DNA of 64,000 nucleotides from Symbiodinium microadriaticum (GCA_001939145.1 LSRX01000484.1:459577-523576), one strand, 5' to 3'. Shown: positions 12,839 to 24,381, counted from the first letter of the stretch. Program-made: numbers and translations. The notes: generated from the sequence alone by a model not told the origin.

Positions 12839-13102
12839 ATGCAAACATTTTTCATAATCTCGCATTATGAAAAAATGTTTATAATAATATTAATGCCAGT
12901 AAGAGTAAGTAAAATATCAGTTGAATTTGATCCATATACTGAAACAAATAATGTTGTTACTAGGAAGTGCTATCGTTGTAAGCAAGTCAAAGACATAGAT
13001 TGTTTCAAGCGTTGCTATTGCGTTGGTAAGCATTCTTATTGTTATGTTAAATGCATTGCGACTTGTTCTGAATGCTTAGATAAATCTGTCAAGAATTCGT
13101 GA
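12839..13102 (+). CDS. Small Cys-rich zinc-finger protein of the element
   Basis: 87 codons in the longest form; a start at 12892 (residue 19) would remove the part that overlaps the stem-loop and is otherwise unusually hydrophobic. The core is KCYRCKQVKDIDCFKR (Cys44, Cys47) followed by Cys59, Cys61, Cys68, Cys72, Cys76 and Cys79, enough for one or two zinc sites. The CxxCKxVK..xF pattern repeats in the next ORF (CSGCKLVKHVGNF), so the two are probably paralogues from a duplication. Codon use is AT-rich, there are no introns, and the next ORF on the same strand starts 73 bp downstream. No enzymatic motif is visible; nucleic-acid or protein binding is the natural guess. Exact family not recognised. 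Confidence 0.55.
   Translation: MQTFFIISHYEKMFIIILMPVRVSKISVEFDPYTETNNVVTRKCYRCKQVKDIDCFKRCYCVGKHSYCYVKCIATCSECLDKSVKNS
12843..12880. promoter_or_regulatory. Stem-loop at the start of the first zinc-finger ORF
   Basis: AAACATTTTTCATAAT, the loop CTCGC, then ATTATGAAAAAATGTTT: an almost perfect 16-bp stem with one extra A. It overlaps the first codons of the longest frame, so it may be a transcription signal for the element and the true start may be a later ATG (12874 or 12892). Function is inference. Confidence 0.4.
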
Positions 13103-13175
13103 CAACATTTTGCTGATACAACAGCATTTCTTCAGAAAACATTTAAAGAAATACCAACCTTGAATATTAGAAGCG

Positions 13176-13643
13176 ATGGGTGATGAATTCCAAGTATGCA
13201 GTGGATGTAAGCTAGTAAAGCACGTAGGCAACTTTGACGGGTTTAAAACATGCAGTTGGTGTCGTGAACATAGCAGACGGTATCGTGAAAAGAACAAAGA
13301 TGAGGTCAATAGGAAAAAACGAGAGAAAACCGCACAAAATGGTGCATTCAACTGCCGTGGTTGTGGTTTGAGAGTTCTTCCAGAAAAATACGAAGCCCAC
13401 TTAGCAGGAAAAACTCACCAACACACACGAGAATCTAGACTCAGAACCAGAGAAACAAGGATAAAACAATTGCAGACCGATTTTCCAAATATCTGGAGTA
13501 AACTGTCGGAAGAAACCAAGAATGATGAAAACAAAATGAACCAAGTCATACTTAAAGTTCTTAAGAACGACTTCACCGACATCCACTTGAGTTATAATGT
13601 AATTATAATATATAAGCAGTTATATATTATAGTTACAATGTAG
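13176..13643 (+). CDS. Two-domain zinc-finger protein of the element
   Basis: 155 codons. The N-terminal zinc ribbon or treble-clef type motif uses Cys8, Cys11, Cys26 and Cys29 (CSGCKLVK ... CSWCREHSRRYREKNKDE). It is followed by a strongly basic helix (about residues 33-52), then a second finger with Cys60-x2-Cys63 and His75-x5-His81 (FNCRGCG ... HLAGKTH). The C-terminal third is Lys/Glu/Asn-rich. The last 16 or so residues are encoded inside the right inverted repeat and are Ile/Tyr-rich, so the functional protein probably ends earlier. The CxxC-x(14)-CxxC plus basic tail architecture is frequent in proteins of large algal and protist DNA viruses (general knowledge; not searched). Likely DNA- or RNA-binding. 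Confidence 0.65.
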   Translation: MGDEFQVCSGCKLVKHVGNFDGFKTCSWCREHSRRYREKNKDEVNRKKREKTAQNGAFNCRGCGLRVLPEKYEAHLAGKTHQHTRESRLRTRETRIKQLQTDFPNIWSKLSEETKNDENKMNQVILKVLKNDFTDIHLSYNVIIIYKQLYIIVTM

Positions 13644-13802
13644 TTACAACCCTAAACCCTAAACCCTGAACCAAATTCTACAAGAAACCTTTTGCCTATT
13701 TTGACTATTGGCACCTGGATAGTAGTAAGTATTGGGGAAAAAATAGTTGATGGTGGGGCGGGTGGTGCCAACAGCCTAAAATAGGCAAGGTATCATCTAA
13801 CT
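13594..13802 (-). repeat. Right terminal inverted repeat
   Basis: Reverse complement of the left terminal repeat, with a few substitutions and without the two insertions present on the left. It contains CCCTAAACCCTAAACCC at 13652-13668, so the telomere-like word is part of the element itself. Confidence 0.85.
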
Positions 13803-13807
13803 GATAG
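13803..13807. repeat. Candidate target-site duplication, right
   Basis: GATAG, matching 11315-11319. Confidence 0.55.
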
Positions 13808-13809
13808 TA

Positions 13810-15549
13810 GGAGGCAGGGAGTTGCCTAAACCCTACACGTCCCTGAGCTTTAATCTTACCGAACCTTCTGGGACTCCTTATGGAGATCGATAAAAAACCG
13901 CTTAAGAGCCCTGACACTTAGAACCCTGCAGTTATTTAATGTAAAGCACCAAGTAAAAGACCCCTCCAAAACCTTCCTAGACCCTCCATCTACCCTCTAA
14001 AGACCCTAAATACCCTTAATTTGGGACCATATACCCCTATTTGAGGGTACTTGGAGGGTCCTGGTTCTGTCCTTTTTTTTCCCTCTGAAGGCAGCAGCCC
14101 TGTCTGACTGGCAGCCTCGGGCATCCGAAGAGCGGGCAACGAAGGCGAAGATCGTGGAGGCGAAACCGCGGATCTTTCGGGGTTTCTACGTTTAAGTTGG
14201 CGCGAGAAAAGAATTAAGAGAGAGAGAGATAGAGAGTCTTCATAGGGATTCAGGATCTGGGGCTCAGATTTGGGGGCACACGTTCTGGGCACAGGGATTT
14301 ACCGGGCGAGTTGGCAGGGGGGGTTCTTGCATCTGCCATAAAGCTTGAAGTGAGGCTTTTTAAGGGTTCCAGGTTTCAGATCTGGGCTTCCGGGGTACGT
14401 CTGTAAGGGCTGTCGAAAGGCTCTGCGAGGGGTTCCTTCTAGGATCTTGGGTTTGAGGGTTTTGGGGTTTTCTTGGGATTCAGGGCTTAGAGCCTAGGCA
14501 GGAGTTTAGGATTGAGAGAGGTCAGGCTCAGGCACAAAAAAAAAGCAAAACCCGATTCTGGTTTTGATTCAGGCCCCAATTAATTCTAAACTGCACCCAA
14601 ATCCGTAGCGGCAGCCGGTAGCAAAGCCAGAATCTCAGGACGTCGAAAAATCGGAAAAAAGCCGGGACATCCTCAAGCCCGTGTTTTAAGTGCTCTAAGT
14701 CCATGGAAACCCCAAGCTCCCGCAGGCCGAAACCATTCCAAAACCGTTGCCCTTGAAAGTTGCTTCCAGGAAGTCGCGCAGCTCATGAGCCAACTGGAGA
14801 GTGCGGAGCCTTGTTTGCAGGCAGAGGCTTCTTTGCACTTTGGCCTGCGGATAGGGCTTGGGCTCTGCGTTCGTGTTGTTTCAAACGATGGCAGGACCCG
14901 GTTGAGAAGCTGCTGCCGCTTATTCTGAGGGCCTTAAGGCTTAAGATGGATCGTGTTCTTCCGGATGCCAACAACTCTTTATGGTGGTTCCTACACCGCC
15001 TAACACATTTCTTGCATCCGGGAGGTTAGTACAAGAAACCCCTGGAAGGTGACAGTACCTTCTCTGCAATCATCCCAATATTGAAGCTTATGAAGCCTGC
15101 TGGTTCCCATCTAAAACCTGCTACAAGTAGGAATCAGGAATCACTGGCCGGTCATCATGGACGGGTTTGCCATTTGGGTCTGCCTAAGTTCTGCCCAACA
15201 TGCATCCCCAAACCCTAAAACCTGTTTCTTAACGATTGCGTCGTTCCTTCTTCATTTCCCGAGCCAGCGAGAAGCTGGGGTTTCAGCTGCGACATTTCAA
15301 ATTCGGGAGAGTTTCAGAATGCAGTATAGGGTTTAGGGTTTATACTGCTGGAGGCACTTCACAAAAGCCTCGTTGAAAAGGGTGCGTTGCAGGGAAAGAA
15401 GACCACTTTGTGTGTAGCCTGAGTCCGCAAGACGGTATGCTGTATGGCATTGGTGGAAGAGGCCCCACCCACCTGAGGCAGTTTGGATTCATGTAAACTG
15501 ACTTCTGCAGATACCCGGGAACCGATCTATTGGACTTGACTCATTTCAG
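13810..15549. other. No supported gene
   Basis: Nothing with recognisable domains. The frame at 14760-15029 (+) reads as a plausible Leu-rich peptide, but without homology or a matching splice partner. Confidence 0.4.
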
Positions 15550-15582
15550 GTGCTGGATGTACTCCTGGAAGACAGCTCAGAG
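15550..15582 (+). CDS. Possible orphan exon
   Basis: AG|G acceptor (atttcag then GTG), eleven codons reading VLDVLLEDSSE, and a GC donor (GAG|GC), the boundary style of the recognised genes. Too short for identification. Confidence 0.25.
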
Positions 15583-16699
15583 GCCCGTATCAGATTCCGG
15601 AGCTTTTGAGTACACCAGAACTATATTGCGCCATCATAACCACTCAGATGGGTCCATACGCCTTTCACTCACAAGCTGTTCTTTGCACTCGGCTATCACG
15701 TTGTCACCTGGTGCTTGCACGTGCTGCGGAGGTCAAAGTCTATAAAGACCCCTTCGAAGCCTGAACGGCGAATCCGCAAGTCTCTCAACCCCCAACTCCA
15801 AAGGCAACCTAGAGCGTCCGTTAAAGATTTTGACATCCGACGGAGCATCAATGTGGGATCCCTTGCTTCTTCATTCATCACCATGATAAACGTAGCTTCA
15901 GGAATGCCGCTGGTAGACAAGCTACTGCACAGAATGTTTCAGCTCGATTTAACAACGAGCCTCTCTGATTACAGTAGTTTAAAGCTTCGAAGCAAAGCGA
16001 CATCGAACCTCAAATGCGAAGCTTAGCTGCTTAAGCAAGCCTTTTCTTCTTCTACTCACCGTGGTCCCTATACCTACTTTACCGTATGCCGCCTTCCCCA
16101 ATTCAAAATGTCCGATAATGTATCTTTAAGAGAGCCAGAGCCCCGAGGAATCCTGTGCTCACCCAATCCAACTACGTAAACTTTCAGAGTGAGAGGCTGC
16201 GGTTTCGGGACGTGAGATTTATCACACAAACTTCGCTTGTAGGGTGTAGACTTCAAGCTTGCCGACTCGCTAGATGTGACACCTACCCCAAGACTTAAAC
16301 TCTAAAAACCCAAGCCTAAACTCTGCGGCCATGTTGGGTCAAGAGGAGCTGTGGCAGACACCTGGAAAGGGGTTTCGACAGACTTGGCATGTGCATCTGT
16401 TGTGAAGGCTCCTAGGTGCAGTATCTACTCGGTCTCTGATTTCTCAACAGGTCGTTGCCATTTTGTTCTTTCTGGTTTTCGTGGGAAGACGATTGCGAGC
16501 AGAGACCCATGGGGGCTGCAATTTCTCTCGTGGTCTTCCTCGAAGCTGGGAGCGACAAAGCCCTCCTCGTCGTCCATGTCCTCACCTCGCAGCGGCTTGG
16601 GAGGTGTGCGGCCAAGGGTTTGCACGCCCTCCCCAAGTCTTCGAGCTCGTTCGGAAAAGCAGGCCCTGACCGCAGCTCCGGCGCATGCTTGACCAACGA

Positions 16700-16840
16700 G
16701 AACCCCGGATCAGCATTTGGCGAAACTGCTTGTCTTCCTGGCCGACGTCTCCTCCAAGCCTAAGGAGCTTGATCACGAAGTTGCGAATCGCAGGCGAGAC
16801 ATGGAGAAGCAGCTGGAGATCCTGAGCCTGCTGCATCCAA
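16700..16840 (+). CDS. Possible orphan exon, helical
   Basis: Frame reading HLAKLLVFLADVSSKPKELD then HEVANRRRDMEKQLEILSLL, an amphipathic, coiled-coil-like segment. The upstream boundary is unclear. The frame stays open to 16989 through a repetitive stretch (TCCGGAAGAAGC-like words). Product not recognised. Confidence 0.3.
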
Positions 16841-17690
16841 GCCAGTGTCTGAAATGCATGGATGAAACCCTTTCGACAGCTCCAGAAGAAGCATGTGGCA
16901 CTTTGAAGTCTCCGGAAGAAGCCTATGACATTTCGAGGTCTCGACCATGGCGCATTCTCAGGTGCGAGTCTTTCGCCGTGCGCTTGTAGCGAGATTGTGC
17001 CCATCAGCTGGACCTTTCGAGGCAGAATCTGTGTTGCTGGGCGCAACTGAAACAAGATGCCCAACTGACGCGGCGGTGTTTATGGCTTACAGTCGGTCGG
17101 GGCAGCATCAATTAGAGCAAACCTTAATCGCAAAAACCTAAATCGAAACTGTTCATCATGAAGACTTGCCGTCAGCTATGGACATGCAGCGAATATATCG
17201 TATAGTATTGGGGCGTTAAGACTTGAAGTAGGGTGAACATAGGCCGTGAAATAATCAGGTGGCAGTCGTGGCAGCAGGCTCCGAACATGAAGTTTCAATG
17301 CCCCTAGATCATGCCTGGCTGCTGCGAAAAACCTAGCGTGTCAAGGCGATGGGCAGATAGTTAGCAAGGGTGAACCGAAAAGTAATTTGGACTGCACAGG
17401 AGGGTTCATTCTGTTGAGCTAGGCATGATCGTCAGCACGGCTTCTGCTCTTTTGGCCTCTGGGGCCCAGACTATTGCTGCTGCCTGTCCACACAAGCGCT
17501 GGTCGGGGGTGTTCCAGAACAGAGCCTTTGCGATGAGGTCCGGGTTTAGGTATTTGTTCCATGGTACTAAGCGCGAAACAGAAACAAAGGCCATGCTCTT
17601 CAACACCTCCCCGGCGAAACTGGCGAAAGTGAATGTAAAGATAGCGCCAAGGTGCCACCCTGAGGGTTTTTCAGGTGTAACTCAGCACTG

Positions 17691-17979
17691 CAGATGAAAC
17701 TACCAGATTCATTGCCGGAGGATGTCTTGCAGGGAATCCTTGCCTGCACCCTCAAAGTCGGGTTGCTGGTCACCTGTGGCCTTCTCCTGAAAACACTGAC
17801 GGGTGTTGCAAAAGAAGGGGGGGGGGTTGTTCTCACAGATGAAACTACCAGATTCATTGCCGGAGGATGTCTTGCAGGGAATCCTTGCCTGCACCCTCAA
17901 AGTCGGGTTGCTGGTCACCTGTGGCCTTCTCCTGAAAACACTGACGGGTGTTGCAAAAGAAGGGGGGGGGTTGTTCTCA
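17691..17979. repeat. 145-bp tandem duplication
   Basis: Two consecutive near-identical copies (17691-17835 and 17836-17979), each starting CAGATGAAACTACCAGATTC and ending in a G run followed by TTGTTCTCA. The only clear difference is the length of the G run, so the duplication is recent. One frame stays open across both copies. Confidence 0.95.
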
Positions 17980-19640
17980 TTGCAACATCTGTCATGCCTT
18001 CCGGCACGCATGCGTGCAGGAAGATTCAGGAAGGTCGCGATTTTTCACTGGGAGCCGCGGGGATCCCCCGTTACTATAGGCGTCTCAACAGTTAGAATGG
18101 CTTTCGGGTTTAGGGCTGTGGATTTGTAGGGTTCAGGGTTGTAGGGTTTGCGTAGCTTTCGAGGCAGACTAGACTATCGCGACCTGCAGTTGATGGCCTT
18201 ACCGGCTGCAGCCTGCACGGATGGTGCGCGGCCACCAGATACAAAGAGCTGAGACTGACGCTTGCAGATCTGCCCGGCAGCTACAGATTCAGATGGACCG
18301 GGATGAGGGGCCTTCCGACTTTTGCATGGTTGAGTAAGTCCTCCCATAATTCAATACACGGCCCGGATCTGTAGCATGGAGCCTGCTGGGCAGCGGAATA
18401 GTTGAATAGCCCAAATTCCATGGCCTTGAGTGCTTGGGAGTCAGATCTTGGGGTTTGATCTTGCGTACCAGGCACCCTTCACTTCTCGCGTTAATTCAAA
18501 AGCAAAGAGTCCTTTCCAAGCTGTGCCTCCTGGCCATGTGAGACGCTCGAACTGATTTTCGAAAATTGCGATTTTCAGCTATGCCCGAAAACTCGAAATC
18601 CCCAGAGGGGGTTTAGGGTTTATCAGGGAATGCACCATGAGAAGGATCCCTTTGTTAGGTTGAAGCAAACTGCGCAATTACTGCGGGGAAAGAGCTGCCT
18701 GATGTTTCTGTTGCAACAAGTTTGGAAGGTCAAAGCCAAGTTGGCAAACCGGGCTTTCGTAGAGATTGGGGTAACTACTCCGCGTACTTAGCGTGCCTCT
18801 GCCCGAAACTTGAGAAGCCTGTCTGCTTCTTCGAGACACTTTTCAGGTAGAGTCAGGTGCGCAGGGACTACATAGCCCTTTGCACACCCGACATAGAATT
18901 ACAGCGGTTTGCTTGATTTTGGATCTTATAAGCCCGAAACTTAAACCATCAGGCATATTCCCTAGTTACGGGTGTTTGGAGTCTGCGAGGTGGGGGCAGA
19001 CAGCCGAGGAAAGCCGAAGGACAGGTCCGTTCGGGGGTGTTTAGGATTTAAGGGTTTAACGGTTTAGGGTTTAAGGTTAGGGAACACGAAAACATAAACC
19101 CATACGAAACCCCAAAGCGTACTTTTGCTTCGGCAGCTCGACTTCGCTCTCGACCCCGTGCTTAACCCACTTAGACCAACCTTATTTTGTCAGGTTTCTG
19201 CCTGGGAAATTGATGGCAGGCGAGAGATCTGGGACCTGAAGCTGTCGTTGAGACCTAGCCATAGGTGCTAGTTCTTGAGACCCCGAACCCTCCTCGTCTG
19301 CAGCGTCCCAGAGTCCAAACCCCAGACCCTTGTCCTAGCAAAAAGATGCCCTAACCTAAAACCCTCCAATGCCCTAAACCGTTCTTGAGGGTTCAAGTAC
19401 CTTCAGGCGATTATCCGGCTGAAGCGACGTCGACAAGTCACAGAGCTGCAGCGTGCCGAGCCACAGCTTGCTACTTTAGGGTCTAGGGCTTTACAAAGCT
19501 TATGCTTATAGGGTTCAGGGCTTGTGTCTAGCATTTGCATTTAGGGGTTTTACAAGGTTTAGGGACTTTCAGTTTGGGGTCCAGGGTTTCTGTGTGTAGG
19601 ATTTAGGTTTGTGATTAAGTTTAGAGTGGGCTTAGGTTCT
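17980..19640. other. No supported gene
   Basis: GC-moderate sequence with scattered TTTAGGG words (18108-18150, 18609-18622, 19039-19075, 19540-19640). No exon supported. Confidence 0.4.
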
Positions 19641-19646
19641 AGTGTG

Positions 19647-19691
19647 TTTTAGTGTTCAGGGTTCATAAATTATGAACCCTGAACACTAAAA
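19647..19691. repeat. Perfect 45-bp palindrome
   Basis: Two 22-bp arms, TTTTAGTGTTCAGGGTTCAT plus AA and its exact reverse complement, separated by one base. It could form a hairpin or cruciform. The arms contain a telomere-like GTTCAGGGTTCA word. Confidence 0.95.
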
Positions 19692-19845
19692 AAGTATGTA
19701 TAGGATATGGGGTTTATATAAGGTTGGGTTAGTGTTTGTAAGGTTTGCGCACAGGGTTTGGGGTTTCGCTGGGGTTGTGGGGCCTTCTGGCTTCGGGGCC
19801 ATGGAGGATGGAGGCCGGCAACCTGCATGCAACCCTGTGGCAACA

Positions 19846-19925
19846 CCCTAACCTCCCAGGTACCTACTATATAGGGCCCTAGGGGCTCTAGTACCCTATA
19901 TAGTAGGTACCTGGGGAGGTTAGGG
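19846..19925. repeat. Hairpin element with about 31-bp arms
   Basis: The left arm CCCTAACCTCCCAGGTACCT then ACTATATAGGG, and the right arm its reverse complement with one extra G, flank a 17-bp loop. A compact foldback unit, different from family A. Confidence 0.9.
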
Positions 19926-20115
19926 ACAGGTCGAGTCTTGTTTTGCAAAATCGTTTCATGGCGTACTCGACCGCGGCAAACACTCAGAACATGCTTGCAC
20001 CCTAAACCCTAAACCCAGAGAACGGGAAGATCAATGCATCTGCACACAGAGTCTGGAGAGCTTGTATGTAGGTCCAGTAAACAGCTGAAGCAACGGAGCA
20101 CACACAGCGACCAAG

Positions 20116-20225
20116 GTGCTTTTGGGGATCCAGAGAATCCGGACATGACCATCCGGGATTTCGTAGAGAAGTGCGAACAGTTCGAAGACGAGCTGTGCAC
20201 GAAGTATGGGGTGAAAAGAGCTTAA
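20116..20225 (+). CDS. Terminal exon of an unrecognised gene
   Basis: AG|G acceptor (ccaag then GTGCT), 36 codons ending in TAA at 20223-20225. The peptide reads AFGDPENPDMTIRDFVEKCE then QFEDELCTKYGVKRA, a normally balanced acidic/basic sequence. Upstream exons were not found. Gene not recognised. Confidence 0.45.
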
Positions 20226-20470
20226 AACATCCCGGCTGACCGCATTCCGGCTACAGCTGAATTTGAATCACTCGCTGGTAGCATGCCTTGGGACGACAGG
20301 ATTATGGCTGTCACTATCCGCTCAGTTTCCTGTTCCAAACGGCAGGCTTTAATGCATGGCGTTGGTCTCCGCGTGCCACAGAACTAGTTCTGGACACTGT
20401 AGCGCAAGATGAGTTACGGCGTTGCCGTAGTCCAGACCACCTCCTTACCTTCCGAAGATTCTGTAATCGC

Positions 20471-20580
20471 AGCGGGAGGAGGAGAAGGAGGGGGAGGGGA
20501 GGAGGAGGAGTAGTCGTGGTGGTAGCTGTAGCAGTGGCAGCAGCTGTAGCAGCACCAGCAGCAATAGCGGCAGTATAGCA
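20471..20580. repeat. GGA/GTA/GCA trinucleotide repeats
   Basis: Imperfect GGAGGA, GTGGTA and GCAGCA units; Gly/Val/Ala-rich frames here are repeat translations. Confidence 0.85.
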
Positions 20581-20815
20581 GTTGTGGTTCGACTACCACC
20601 ACTAAGCCGTCGTCGTCACTGGGAGTCGAGTCGCCACCGTTTGATCGTGAGAGTTGAACTACTCAGAACGTCATTGAGGTTATAGATACAGAAGGGTAGT
20701 AAAACCAAACCCAGGCCCCACAGCCGACCGCTCTCTATAGATAAAGGGGGCTTACGCTGGGCCTAAGATTCCGGCCGAAGCAGTTCAAGACCAAATCTTG
20801 CAGTTTTGACGGCAG

Positions 20816-21247
20816 GGCCTTTCCGAGACAGCACCAGAACTGGATCCAAGTTTCTTGGCTGATGTTGAGGGTCTTTCTTCGGGGCTTGGGGCTTTCACTA
20901 CTTTGGGGTCCGAATGGTTCAGTTTCAGCTTACTGCCGTTGCTCAGGCGGTGCAAGCCACATGAGTCTGAGCTGGCCGGATTTGTTTGGGGCTTTGGCCG
21001 AGGTCTGAACGGCATGGCCACGGCTGTCCCCGCAGTTGGATCAAACGACATGCATGGAACCCTCCAGGAGATGTTTATCCACGATGTATCTGGGACTATA
21101 GTGAGGTATACTGAGCATCTGAATGATTCAGGCAACAGCCCAAGCTTGAGCCTTGATGACCCAAGAGCCCGCAGCACCGGAAACCCACACGTGCTAAGTC
21201 AGCTCTCCCCCCCTTTAGAGCCATGCAGTTGGCAGCGCAGGCGATGA
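20816..21247 (+). CDS. Probable exon of an unrecognised gene
   Basis: AG|G acceptor (cggcag then GGCCTT) opens a long frame beginning GLSETAPELDPSFLADVEGL. Further in are a hydrophobic-aromatic stretch (TLGSEWFSFSLLPLLRRC) and the segment NDMHGTLQEMFIHDVSGTIV, which looks like folded-protein sequence. The frame is open to TGA at 21245-21247, but the exon probably ends earlier because the last 30 codons look non-coding. No family recognised. Confidence 0.4.
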   Translation, partial: GLSETAPELDPSFLADVEGLSSGLGAFTTLGSEWFSFSLLPLLRRCKPHESELAGFVWGFGRGLNGMATAVPAVGSNDMHGTLQEMFIHDVSGTIVRYTEHLNDSGNSPSLSLDDPRARSTGNPHVLSQLSPPLEPCSWQRRR

Positions 21248-21853
21248 GCAGACTAATGGCTTCGGCAGTTTGGTTATATTCGCTGGTGTAGGCCCCAGCT
21301 AGGATATTTAGGGATGGCGTGGCTGTCAAGGTGAGCAGCCTATTGTTGCTGAGAGAGGATACCTCCAAGCTGTTTCTGGTCTCGCCTAGTAGTTCGGCAT
21401 CGTGTTCAAGATCCATAGAAACAGGTTTGTCATGATTTGCGGTCGGGCACGCGGCCCATGTGAACCTTGAGCCCTGGTTGCTTGAAAAGGGCAGTCCTTC
21501 CAACAGGTTCCGTGTAAAGCGTTGAAAGTAAATGACACGCTTTGGGTCAATAATCGCAATGTAGGAACCTGATTAAGAAACCCTGGCCCTATACGACCCC
21601 AATATATTCGGATTCACTTTAAGAGCCGTAATCTGTAGGTTTAAACCAATTCCTACGAGGATTCCTAAGCAGCAGCGACCCTGGAAGGAAACCCCGCTAC
21701 GAAGCTGACACCACGAAATTGAACCTTAAGTTCCTGTTGTTACACCGTTCAGCATCAGTGATTCAGCCTGACAAGCCTGAACAGATTGGCCTTAGACACT
21801 GCACGACTACGCCCATTCAAGAAGTGCTTGTGAGCTGCATGGGGTTGGGGGTG

Positions 21854-21976
21854 TACTTGGAGGTTCATTGGTAGTTATAAGTGGGTTTATATGTCCCCTA
21901 ACATGGCCGATAAGTATAGTAAACCCGAATTATAACCCCATTTATAACTACCCATGAATCCATGAACCTCCAAGTA
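21854..21976. repeat. Hairpin element family A, copy 2
   Basis: Starts TACTTGGAGGTTCATTGGTA and ends with the reverse complement ATGAACCTCCAAGTA. Inner arms contain GTTATAAGTGGG and ATAACCCCATTTATAAC. Confidence 0.85.
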
Positions 21977-23700
21977 GGTCAGGACGTGCTCCAGCAGAAG
22001 GCTTCACGAAGCGCTTTGTTTTCCCGAACAGCGTAGACATAGGTTGCTAGATGTCATCAACCCTCTTTAACCTGAAGCCCTGACACCGCACGTGTCCCTT
22101 CCCCAACCCATATCCGAAGGCCATACATCCTGCAGCCCCTGCGGCAGTGCCGGGGGCACTGCTACGACCTCGGCCCTTGGCAGAGGGCAAGCCCCACCAG
22201 GCTGAGCAGAAATCTGAGTTGTAGAGCGTTTACGGCCTTCGGGTTTAGGTTAAGGTTACAGTGATGGCCGGTGGTTATATACTTTCATTTTTCGAAACCG
22301 CTCAGAGCAGAGTGTTCTAAACCCAAAACTCGGATACCTGCAGCCCTGCATACAGCTTCCCGATCGCAGGTGTCCGAGCACCCTTGTGGAAGGCTTCCCC
22401 AACCCCGTTTGGAATCGACGAGCCTCTTTGGTTGAAGCTGCTAAGATAGGAAAACGTGTGAACCCTCAATATGAGAACACTTTTTGGCTGCTTCAGTTCT
22501 GCGCTCCAGCTGCCTCTGTCGCGGTCCTGGCTGCGGCCACAAGCCGCGCAGCACGGACGTCGCGCCCCGCACGTGGCGGGGAGGCCGGACTCGGACGATC
22601 TATGAAGGGTCGGGTTCGTAGCAGTACAGCCGGGGCATGTGTTCTGTTTCTGGGGAGTTTGCGGGCAAGTCTTGCAAATGCTTTGTTCTCGGTTGAGAGC
22701 TGGGTGAGGACGGAGGGTAACACATTTGGGAAAAGTCGCACTGGTCCAGACTCTGCACGGCAGGCTGAGCACAGGATGCTCCTTTTGTACAAGTAACATG
22801 CTCTTAGGGAGGCTTCCGCAGCAAATAGTTACCTCTCTCAATAGTCGCCGCAGATGCTGTCCAAGGCCCTACTCAATCACTTTGGGCCCCCTTATGCCTC
22901 CTCCTAGAGGCCTGCAATCTTTATTGGATGGTGAGAGAGAATTCACGGAGTGACACGGCAGATGCAGCAGGAGTCTGGCCGCAGTTTCGCCGAAATGGTG
23001 CATTGGTTGAAGGCCGCCCCCTCGGCCATGCGTGGGTGTACATCTTGAAGCCTTGAAAGCCAGAGCGCATGAGTTGAGCATCCCGAAACACCCAAACGAA
23101 ATAGCCGATGCGAAGAAGCACTTTCGGAGTGATAGAACTTTAGTTCATATAGTCCGAGCTTGCAGAAGCAAGCTTGCTAAAACCAATCTTCAGCACTGCC
23201 TGTTGGCGACAGCAGAGTGGGCCAATACTTAGTCGATCCAAACAGGCCTTGGATTCCTCCAAAAGACGCATCTTGAGGTGTGCATCTGTTTTCGGGCACC
23301 AAACAGACCAGACCCCGTAAACATGCGTTATCATATATTCAGCTGACTCAGTGACTCAGCTGCGGAAAACCCAAACCACCTCAACCCTAACCCCGAAACC
23401 CCTAGCCTCTGGCATGGCAGTCTACGTGTTCTGACTTGCGTGACGGACATGTGTGGAGCCTTGCCTGCCTGTGCGAGGGTGAGAGACGAGACCCGAAGCC
23501 TAAATCCGAAACTCCAAACAACTCCGGGCTGAGGAGAATGGTGCCCAGGGCCTGGAAAACATCGCGCTTGGAAACAGCCCCATGGAAGGAGCCGGGCATG
23601 GCGTCGCTTGGTTGTATTTTTAGGGGTCGTATAGTAACTGATTGGTACTACGATTCCCGTATCGTCGTCCCAGAGGCTTGGTTCAATAAGCAAGGCAGGC
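21977..23700. other. No supported gene
   Basis: The frame at 22386-22796 (+) is Ala/Arg-rich over 22500-22600 and could be coding, but lacks boundaries or homology. Near 23440-23500 is one copy of the dispersed GAGTGTGAGAGTCGAAACC family. Confidence 0.35.
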
Positions 23701-23705
23701 AGATC

Positions 23706-23728
23706 AATATATATATATATATATATAT
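23706..23728. repeat. (AT)n microsatellite
   Basis: Pure AT dinucleotide run. Confidence 0.9.
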
Positions 23729-23919
23729 GTATGAGCGACTGCTTTTATTATCATGTGGGAGGCCATACTTTGCAGAGATAAAATTAATCAGAATGCTCCA
23801 TTCGTTGGAAAAACGGTAGGCCCCCCCAAAAGCGATACCCTCAGTTCTGCTGTGGGTTTCAGATGCGCTCGCCAAGCTTCGGGTTCAAGTTCTACGTACT
23901 CTACTGCTACTGCTGCTTT

Positions 23920-24049
23920 CCAGTACTAAAGTTGTACTACAACCAAGCACAATCCAGCCTGCATCCGAAACGAGGCACTTCCAGTACTAAAGTTGTACTA
24001 CAACCAAGCACAATCCAGCCAGGACCCGAAACGAGGCATTTCCAGTACT
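23920..24049. repeat. 61-bp tandem repeat, two copies plus a start of a third
   Basis: Unit begins CCAGTACTAAAGTTGTACTA and contains the inner palindrome TAGTACAACTTTAGTACT-like. Copies begin near 23920 and 23981, and a third start (CCAGTACTG) lies at 24041 before an AT microsatellite. Confidence 0.85.
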
Positions 24050-24050
24050 G

Positions 24051-24083
<33 letters not shown>
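24050..24083. repeat. (AT)n microsatellite
   Basis: AT dinucleotide run directly following the 61-bp tandem repeat. Confidence 0.9.
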
Positions 24084-24089
<6 letters not shown>

Positions 24090-24278
24090 GATAGCTTTGA
24101 AGCTACGTTCCGTTACACAAACTCCCGTAGCAGATGCATAATCCCCACATCTCAGTTTCTTGGAATTTCGATGGACACCCTCTGTTTTCCGCCAAGGTGT
24201 TCACGGCAGCAGGAGCAGAGCCTGGCAGTAGGATCCTGTCCATCCCCCGAGAAGCCTGGCAGCATATCTGTGTCTAAC

Positions 24279-24381
24279 ATAGGGGCCTAAAGAATTAGTA
24301 CTTGGGGGGTTGGTTCCATGTTACAGTTATAGTATAATGGACCCCAAAACCCTCTTCTAATCAATTGTTAAGGCCCCTACA
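24279..24381. repeat. Hairpin element (family C)
   Basis: Imperfect inverted ends: ATAGGGGCCTAAAGAATTAG at the left and the reverse complement of TAGGGGCCTTAACAATTGAT at the right. The right-hand word ACCCTCTTCTAAT recurs near 3860-3880, and a similar ACACCCTGTTCTAG...AAGGCCCCT occurs at 10550-10577. Confidence 0.5.

Larger units (their letters stand above)
11320..13802. mobile_element. AT-rich element with long terminal inverted repeats and zinc-finger cargo
   Basis: A unit of about 2.5 kb bounded by inverted repeats of more than 200 bp. Both ends begin AGTTAGATGATACCTTGCCT when read inward. GATAG flanks both sides (11315-11319 and 13803-13807) as a candidate 5-bp target duplication. The interior to the right of the gap is far more AT-rich than the surroundings and carries short intron-less ORFs: the end of one ORF emerging from the gap, and two Cys-rich zinc-finger ORFs. 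About 795 unknown bases hide roughly a third of the element, including any transposase. The small treble-clef-like zinc-finger proteins with Lys/Arg/Asn-rich tails resemble proteins common in large DNA viruses of algae and protists; that link is inference from motif style only. It could be a DNA transposon or a viral-type insertion. Confidence 0.75.
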